Shown here in pieces: positions 41,944 to 46,620 of a stretch of DNA of 46,620 nucleotides (the stretch's first letter is position 1; each line of letters starts with the position of its first letter). The position numbers were made by a program, and so were the translations under genes. The DNA comes from CAIMZW01 sp037135095 (GTDB lineage Bacteria > Actinomycetota > Actinomycetes > Nanopelagicales > Nanopelagicaceae), in contig JBAXKZ010000008.1 of NCBI GenBank assembly GCA_037135095.1, positions 1 through 46,620 on the forward strand, written 5' to 3'. Under the pieces are notes generated by a model. It was not told the origin of the DNA. It ran no database searches and was given only the letters and a program-made list of their open reading frames with translations.

Positions 41944-43098
41944 ATGAAACGTTTATTTCGAGTGGTTCGCACCGTTGCAATTGGCATCTTGGCTATCGCC
42001 TTCTTGCTCACCGCATTTACTCGATTTATCCACTATCCCAACCCCATCGATTCAGTGCGGTTGGCGCTGGCCCCAGCCTCAAAGACCCCGACCTTGATGC
42101 CGGCTCACATTATTGCCCCGGCGAGCACCCCGATTGCTTGGCCAACGGCAACGGAGACCATGCCCAAAACCGTTCCATGGGGAACAAGCACATTGGGCTG
42201 GCAAGAATTCTTGGATAAAACCAATACCAACGCCTTCTTGGTAATCCGAAATGGCGTCATCACCTACGAGTACTACAAGCCTGGGATATCAAAAAGTACG
42301 GAACTTCCTTCGTACTCTGTGGCAAAAACCATGACCTCCATTTTGATTGGTCAACTTATCCATCAAGGCAAGATCAAAGAGAGCGAGACCTTCGTTCATT
42401 ATTTCCCAGAATATAAAACCGGAACTAGCTTCGATCAGGTAACGATTCAATCGCTCTTGGATATGGAGAGCGGTGTTGGCGTTTCCGACAACTACCCAAC
42501 CGGCCCAGCTGGTTGGGGCGTGGGAATCGCACAAATGTATGCCACTACCGATCTGAATTTTTTCATAAAGCACAATCGAAAGATGTTTGAAGCGCCCGAT
42601 ACCAAGCCAGATTATCGAAGTGTTAACACCCAGTTGTTGGGGTTAATTGTTCACCGCGTTACCGGAATGAAGGTGGCGGACTACTTCAGCGAAAATGTGT
42701 GGCAACCCGTCGGTGCGCAATATCGAGCCACTTGGAATGTGGATCATATCGGCGGACAAGAGAAAACTTTCTGTTGTTTTAACGCGACCGCTCGCGATTA
42801 CGCCCGAGTTGGTTTAGCAATGATCAATGGTGGTTACGCCGCATCGCACTCGATAATTGACGCTACTTGGCTGACTCGCATCAGCACCACGGCAGTAACG
42901 CTCGATCATGGTTGGGGCTATAGCGCTCAGGTTTGGCATCCGTACCCTGGCATTAATTTGGCGCTGGGACTTCACGGTCAATATATCTTTACCGACCCGG
43001 CAACCAGAACGGTTATTGTTAAATTAAGTGACAATCCAACTGATGGCGATCCCGAAGTCGAAACGGCAAAAGTCTTGATGACGATAGCGGCACCTTAA
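41944..43098 (+). CDS. Membrane-anchored serine hydrolase, beta-lactamase class C family
   Basis: The family includes penicillin-binding esterases, 6-aminohexanoate-dimer hydrolases and related amidases. The 384-residue protein has a basic N-terminus and one hydrophobic segment (about 11-25) that should act as a signal anchor, leaving the enzyme outside the membrane. Visible motifs are Ser125-Val-Ala-Lys128 (SxxK), Tyr224-Arg-Ser-Val-Asn228 and LHGQYIF near 344, matching the nucleophile, tyrosine and HxG-like motifs. It resembles the NylB-like branch; the substrate is unknown. It separates proB from proA and overlaps the proB end by 4 bp. Confidence 0.85.
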   Translation: MKRLFRVVRTVAIGILAIAFLLTAFTRFIHYPNPIDSVRLALAPASKTPTLMPAHIIAPASTPIAWPTATETMPKTVPWGTSTLGWQEFLDKTNTNAFLVIRNGVITYEYYKPGISKSTELPSYSVAKTMTSILIGQLIHQGKIKESETFVHYFPEYKTGTSFDQVTIQSLLDMESGVGVSDNYPTGPAGWGVGIAQMYATTDLNFFIKHNRKMFEAPDTKPDYRSVNTQLLGLIVHRVTGMKVADYFSENVWQPVGAQYRATWNVDHIGGQEKTFCCFNATARDYARVGLAMINGGYAASHSIIDATWLTRISTTAVTLDHGWGYSAQVWHPYPGINLALGLHGQYIFTDPATRTVIVKLSDNPTDGDPEVETAKVLMTIAAP

Positions 43099-44210
43099 AG
43101 AAGTACTAGATCATCCCGGTGCACGAGTTCGCGCTCGTATTCCGCTCCAAGTTCGGTGGCAAGTTCCTTCATTGACTTACCCAGCAGTCGAGGGATTTCT
43201 TCGGAATCAAATGCCACGAGTCCGCGTGCAATGACCAGGCCATCCTTGTCAGCAATCTCAACTGTGTCCCCGGCGATGAAATGCCCTTCTACCCCCGTGA
43301 CTCCGACAGCTAACAGTGAAACCCCGCGTTCTTTAAGAGCTTTAACCGCTCCGTAGTCCAAGATCAGACGGCCACGAGGCGTGGAGGCGTGTTGTAGCCA
43401 AAGTAATCGAGACGGCTTGCGATCGCTCACTGGATGGAAGAAGGTTCCCAGATCATCACCTTGAAGGGCATCGCCGAGATCGGAGAGAGTGGTCAGCAAC
43501 ATTGAAATTCCAGCGCCCGTTGCAATACGTGCTGCTTCGATCTTGGTGACCATACCGCCGCTTCCAACGCCGGATGATCCGACGCCGCCAACTTCAATAT
43601 CGCTGACATCACGTAAGGTTTTAATCTCAGATATTCTGGTTGAGCCACCATTAGAAGGTGGAGCATCGTAGAGACCATCAATATCGGTCACTAGGACCAA
43701 TAGATCGGCGCCTATTAAGTGCGAAACCAATGCAGCTAATCGATCATTGTCACCGAATCGAATCTCGGAAGTACCGACTGAATCGTTTTCATTAATTATC
43801 GCCACGACCCCAAGTTGAATTAATTTAAAGAGCGTTCGCTGCGCATTTTGATAATGGGAGCGGCGAACCACATCTTCGATCGTCAAAAGTACTTGTGATG
43901 CCGTTACCGAGTAACGGTGAAAAGATTGGGTGTAGCGAGCAATCAATAAGCCCTGGCCAACCGATGCGGCTGCTTGTTGGGTGGCCAAATCTTTTGGTCT
44001 GGCTGAAAGTCCCAGTGGTGCCAGACCTGCGGCAATTGCACCAGAAGAAACGACAACAACTTCCTTGCCATCGCGCTTCAAGGCGGCAACACAATCAACC
44101 AACGCGTCGACGGCAGCGCTGTCGAGTTCTGAACCTGCAGACCCAGTCAGCGTTGATGAGCCAACCTTGATGACTATCCGCTTCGCGGCGGAAATTAATT
44201 CACGGCTCAT
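43095..44210 (-). CDS. proB: Glutamate 5-kinase
   Basis: ProB phosphorylates glutamate in the first step of proline synthesis and is normally feedback inhibited by proline. The 371-residue protein has the amino-acid-kinase domain (IVIKVGSSTL, VVSSGAIAAGL, INENDSV, GDNDRLAALV, GGMVTKIEAARIA). A C-terminal PUA domain (about 275-360) is also present. Its ATG overlaps the obgE stop by 4 bp. Confidence 0.96.
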   Translation of the reverse strand: MSRELISAAKRIVIKVGSSTLTGSAGSELDSAAVDALVDCVAALKRDGKEVVVVSSGAIAAGLAPLGLSARPKDLATQQAAASVGQGLLIARYTQSFHRYSVTASQVLLTIEDVVRRSHYQNAQRTLFKLIQLGVVAIINENDSVGTSEIRFGDNDRLAALVSHLIGADLLVLVTDIDGLYDAPPSNGGSTRISEIKTLRDVSDIEVGGVGSSGVGSGGMVTKIEAARIATGAGISMLLTTLSDLGDALQGDDLGTFFHPVSDRKPSRLLWLQHASTPRGRLILDYGAVKALKERGVSLLAVGVTGVEGHFIAGDTVEIADKDGLVIARGLVAFDSEEIPRLLGKSMKELATELGAEYERELVHRDDLVLL

Positions 44211-45679
44211 TTTTCGCCTTCGATCCTCGGATCTTTAGGATCTTCAATGTTGTATTCCCATTGCATGGAAATCTCATCATCATTTAGTTGATCAACTGGA
44301 TCCTCGATGTAATCGCCAGCCCATGGTGATTCCAAGCGACGATCTTGACCGCGAATACCCGCCAAAAGCTCAGCGCCGGCTTCAATCGTTGGCTCCCAAT
44401 CGAAGATAACTGCCATTTCGCCTTCGCCAATTTGAACTTCGCTCTTGGCCTTTGCACCCTTCTTAAAGAGTTCGCGTTCAACTCCGAGCATGGCAAGGCG
44501 ATCGGCCAAGTATCCGATCGCTTCCTGATTACCGAAATCTGTTTGCTTAACCCAACGCACTGGTTTTTCGCCCAGAACGGTGAAGGTGCCATCTTCATTT
44601 GCAGTGACCGTGAAGCCGGAGTCATTGACTGCAACTGGACGTAGAATAATTCGCGATTTAACTTTTGTGGCTTCGACCTTGCGTTGCTCTTGAATAATGC
44701 GCGCCATTGCGTAATTGAGTTCCGTTAAACCAATATGGCTCGCGGCCGAAATTTGGAAAACGGTATAGCCACGGGCTTCAAGAGTTGGCTGAACCATATC
44801 CGCCATCACCTTGCCATCTGGAAGATCAACTTTATTCAGCGCGATGATTCGTGGTCGCTCGGAGAGTCCGCCATAGTAGGAAAGCTCTTCTTCAATGATG
44901 TCGAAATCTCGAATTGGGTCACGATCGCTTTCTAAAGTTCCGCAGTCCAAGACATGAACCAGCGCAGCACAACGTTCGACATGGCGTAGAAACTCCAGCC
45001 CCAAACCTTTGCCTTCACTGGCGCCAGGTATCAGCCCTGGAACATCGGCCACGGTGAAGCGAGTATCGCCAGCTTGCACGACGCCCAAGTTTGGAACCAA
45101 TGTTGTAAATGGATAATCAGCGATCTTTGGCTTGGCCGAGGAAATTGCTGCAATCAAAGAGGACTTACCCGCGCTTGGGAAGCCAATTAAACCGATATCG
45201 GCAACGCTTTTGAGTTCAAGAGTCAACGTTCGTTCTTCGCCGCCTTCGCCCTTAAGCGCAAAACCTGGCGCGCGACGTTTTGATGAAGCCAGACCAGCAT
45301 TTCCTAATCCGCCTTTGCCGCCTTGAGCTGCAATAAAACGTAGACCTTCGCCGATTAAATCTGCCAAAACATTTCCTTCGGCATCTTTAACAACAGTTCC
45401 ATTAGGTACTGGGAGAACTAAATCTTTTCCTTCAGCGCCATTGCAGTAATCGCCATAACCCAATTTTCCATTGGTAGCTTTACGGTGAGGTGAATGGTGA
45501 AAATCAAGGAGGGTAGTTGTTCCAGAGTCAACAACTAAAACAATGTCGCCACCGCGACCACCGTTGCCGCCATCTGGGCCACCCAAAGGCTTGAACTTTT
45601 CGCGGTGCACGGAAACACAACCATCGCCACCAGAGCCGGCACTTGCATGGAGCGTCACACGATCGACAAAAGATGCCAT
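44207..45679 (-). CDS. obgE: GTPase Obg/CgtA
   Basis: Obg is an essential ribosome-associated GTPase linked to 50S assembly and stress signalling. The 490-residue protein has the glycine-rich Obg fold (1-158) and then the G domain: GFPSAGKSSLI, DVPGLIPGA, NKVDLPDG. The OCT domain (VNDSGFTVTANEDGTFTVLGEKPVRWVKQTDF) and an acidic C-terminal tail follow. An almost perfect GGAGGT ribosome site lies 6 nt before the ATG. The gene follows a strong terminator, so its supply depends on read-through or an unseen promoter. Confidence 0.96.
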   Translation of the reverse strand: MASFVDRVTLHASAGSGGDGCVSVHREKFKPLGGPDGGNGGRGGDIVLVVDSGTTTLLDFHHSPHRKATNGKLGYGDYCNGAEGKDLVLPVPNGTVVKDAEGNVLADLIGEGLRFIAAQGGKGGLGNAGLASSKRRAPGFALKGEGGEERTLTLELKSVADIGLIGFPSAGKSSLIAAISSAKPKIADYPFTTLVPNLGVVQAGDTRFTVADVPGLIPGASEGKGLGLEFLRHVERCAALVHVLDCGTLESDRDPIRDFDIIEEELSYYGGLSERPRIIALNKVDLPDGKVMADMVQPTLEARGYTVFQISAASHIGLTELNYAMARIIQEQRKVEATKVKSRIILRPVAVNDSGFTVTANEDGTFTVLGEKPVRWVKQTDFGNQEAIGYLADRLAMLGVERELFKKGAKAKSEVQIGEGEMAVIFDWEPTIEAGAELLAGIRGQDRRLESPWAGDYIEDPVDQLNDDEISMQWEYNIEDPKDPRIEGEK

Positions 45680-45710
45680 TGGTGCGACCTCCTTCCTTTA
45701 ACTTGCGCTA

Positions 45711-45744
45711 AAAATAAAAAACGGGCCCGCAAACGCGGACCCGT
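45711..45744 (-). terminator. Intrinsic terminator after rplU-rpmA
   Basis: Minus-strand arms ACGGGTCCGC (45735-45744) and GCGGGCCCGT (45721-45730) form a 10-bp stem with one G-U pair and a GTTT loop. They are followed by a long T-rich run (T6-A-T5) that begins with the final T of the second arm (45721) and extends to 45710. It lies 18 bp after the rpmA stop. Confidence 0.9.
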
Positions 45745-45761
45745 CCAAAAATATCCGCTAT

Positions 45762-46025
45762 TTAGGCGACTGGTACCGGAACAACGATGTTAACTACCTT
45801 GCGACCACGAGCACGGCCGAACTCAACCGAACCTGCCTGAAGTGCGAATAGCGTGTCATCTTTTCCGATGCCAACGTTCTGTCCTGGGTGGAAGACGGTG
45901 CCGCGTTGACGGACCAAGATCTCACCACTCTTTACAACTTGACCGGCATAACGCTTGATACCCAAATACTTAGCATTTGAATCGCGACCGTTGCGCGTAG
46001 ACGAGACACCCTTTTTACTGGCCAT
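45762..46025 (-). CDS. rpmA: 50S ribosomal protein L27
   Basis: L27 reaches the peptidyl-transferase centre of the large subunit. The 87-residue protein begins MASKKGVSSTRNGRDSNAKYLGIKRYAGQ and contains VRQRGTVFHPGQNVGIGKDDTLFAL. The N-terminus has no firmicute-type extension needing cleavage. It lies 13 bp after rplU. Confidence 0.97.
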   Translation of the reverse strand: MASKKGVSSTRNGRDSNAKYLGIKRYAGQVVKSGEILVRQRGTVFHPGQNVGIGKDDTLFALQAGSVEFGRARGRKVVNIVVPVPVA

Positions 46026-46038
46026 TAGTCGCCACCCC

Positions 46039-46347
46039 CTACAGGTTGATCGCGGTGATTTTTACCCGCGTTAGTTGTGAACGGAAACCCTGACGACGGC
46101 GATAGCCGGTCTTATTCTTGTAACGAAGGATGTCGATCTTTGGACCCTTTTCGGCCGAAAGAATCTCGCCTGTTACTTTGACACCAGAAAGTGTCTTTGA
46201 ATCTGAAGTGATTGTGGTTCCATCAACAAGCAGAAGCGCAGGGAAAGAGACCGAGTCGCCAATGGCAGCATCGATACGATCGACTACAACTGTGTCGCCA
46301 ACGGCAACCTTCTCTTGACGGCCGCCAGCTTTAACGATCGCGTACAC
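46039..46347 (-). CDS. rplU: 50S ribosomal protein L21
   Basis: L21 binds 23S rRNA in the large subunit. The 102-residue protein begins MYAIVKAGGRQEKVAVGDTVVVDRI and ends with the conserved YKNKTGYRRRQGFRSQLTRVKI. The start is GTG at 46345-46347 with GGAAGG 7 nt before it. It heads the rplU-rpmA pair. Confidence 0.97.
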   Translation of the reverse strand: MYAIVKAGGRQEKVAVGDTVVVDRIDAAIGDSVSFPALLLVDGTTITSDSKTLSGVKVTGEILSAEKGPKIDILRYKNKTGYRRRQGFRSQLTRVKITAINL

Positions 46348-46481
46348 GGTGACACCTTCCTGAACTTTTAAACCTACTTATGGAACTGCAGAAAACTAGC
46401 CACTTTTAGGAAGTGGGCAGAGGGTAAGGGTACGGATTCCAGCCCCATACGGTCAAACTGGCTGGATTGCTCCCAATTTTG
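46348..46481 (-). promoter_or_regulatory. Promoter and leader of rplU-rpmA
   Basis: Minus-strand TTGACC (46451-46456) is followed after 18 bp by TACCCT (46427-46432), with a second TACCCT directly behind it. A hairpin CCACTT/AAGTGG (46400-46416) followed by a short T-rich stretch lies near the predicted start of transcription. It could be a weak terminator of rne or a leader structure. No typical L21 leader could be confirmed by eye. Confidence 0.5.
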
Positions 46482-46620
46482 CTAAGACGGGGTAATTATC
46501 CCCGTGCTTACGGCTCGGCGACGGCGACGCTCAGGGCGAGGGGTTTCGACCTCAGTTTCGACCTTAGTTTCGACCTCAATTTGAACTTCCGAACTCGCAG
46601 AAAGTGGGGTCAGCGACTCT
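46482..46620 (-). CDS. rne: C-terminal end of ribonuclease E/G
   Basis: Forty-five codons are visible before the TAG at 46482-46484. They encode an acidic VET-rich stretch followed by PRPERRRRRAVSTGIITPS. The arginine cluster, the GIITPS-like end and the position just upstream of rplU-rpmA-obgE are those of actinobacterial RNase E. The catalytic domain lies beyond the right edge, so the identification rests on the tail and context. Confidence 0.65.
   Translation of the reverse strand, partial: ESLTPLSASSEVQIEVETKVETEVETPRPERRRRRAVSTGIITPS
46542..46577. repeat. Three tandem 12-bp units in the rne tail
   Basis: Three near-identical 12-bp units (consensus GAGGTCGAAACT on the minus strand) encode EVET-KVET-EVET. 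The copies differ by one or two bases. Such a short in-frame repeat in the disordered arm of RNase E can change copy number between strains. Confidence 0.85.

Noticed and set aside
46400..46416. Hairpin before rplU as a firm terminator of rne
   Set aside because: The stem is only 6 bp, the T-run is short, and it overlaps the predicted start of the rplU transcript; kept only as a note in the promoter entry.
1..46620. tRNA, rRNA, CRISPR arrays, insertion sequences or riboswitches with recognisable cores
   Set aside because: I scanned the intergenic gaps on both strands by eye and saw no cloverleaf, direct-repeat array, terminal inverted repeat with transposase, or known riboswitch core; a covariance-model search could still find weak ones.

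Overview
The window reads as a chromosomal segment of a small-genome, moderate-GC actinobacterium. The run rlmN-cdsA-frr-pyrH-tsf-rpsB, the pair rseP-ispG-proS, the run rimP-nusA-ylxR-infB-rbfA-truB-ribF and the BCAA cluster ilvD-ilvBNC-serA-leuB-ilvE-cimA are all arranged as in actinobacteria, and genes are packed with 1-4 bp overlaps. A freshwater or marine lineage such as Nanopelagicales would fit, but this is inference; no rRNA or marker comparison was possible. Forty-five protein genes are called, two of them cut by the window edges (ribF, rne), plus two very short putative leader peptides. All are on the minus strand except gabT and a serine hydrolase. No tRNA, rRNA, CRISPR array, insertion sequence or prophage was seen, and no gene-free stretch exceeds 300 bp.

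Layout on the minus strand, read right to left. The end of rne is followed by rplU-rpmA, which ends in a strong terminator. Then come obgE-proB, and proA after an interposed plus-strand serine hydrolase. Next are gatC-gatA-gatB-ilvD, an attenuator-like leader, and ilvB-ilvN-ilvC-serA-leuB-ilvE-cimA. xerC and a vapBC toxin-antitoxin pair follow, then rpsB-tsf-pyrH-frr-cdsA-rlmN. rlmN overlaps the first gene of a polyamine/GABA catabolic block: an aminobutyraldehyde dehydrogenase, potD-potA-potB-potC, a ureohydrolase, and convergent gabT on the plus strand. The final stretch is rseP-ispG-proS, a TauE-type permease, rimP-nusA-ylxR-infB-rbfA-truB-ribF.

How the genes work together. The ilv/leu set supplies most steps to valine, leucine and isoleucine. 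CimA implies that 2-oxobutyrate is made from pyruvate and acetyl-CoA. The polyamine block would import putrescine or spermidine and feed carbon and nitrogen through 4-aminobutyraldehyde and GABA to succinate semialdehyde. It sits where many actinobacteria carry dxr. The remaining genes are translation, transcription, lipid, isoprenoid and proline housekeeping.

The most notable non-coding signals are as follows. (1) An ilvBNC leader has a promoter, a 12-codon peptide with Val-Val-Ile codons, a pause-type hairpin and a terminator whose 5' arm is also perfectly complementary to the ilvB Shine-Dalgarno region. (2) TAnnnT boxes recur exactly 6 nt before ATG codons, suggesting leaderless transcripts, including a mirror-image divergent pair between proA and the hydrolase. 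(3) The gabT terminator is written inside the coding end of the convergent ureohydrolase gene. (4) The infB and rpsB leaders are structured.
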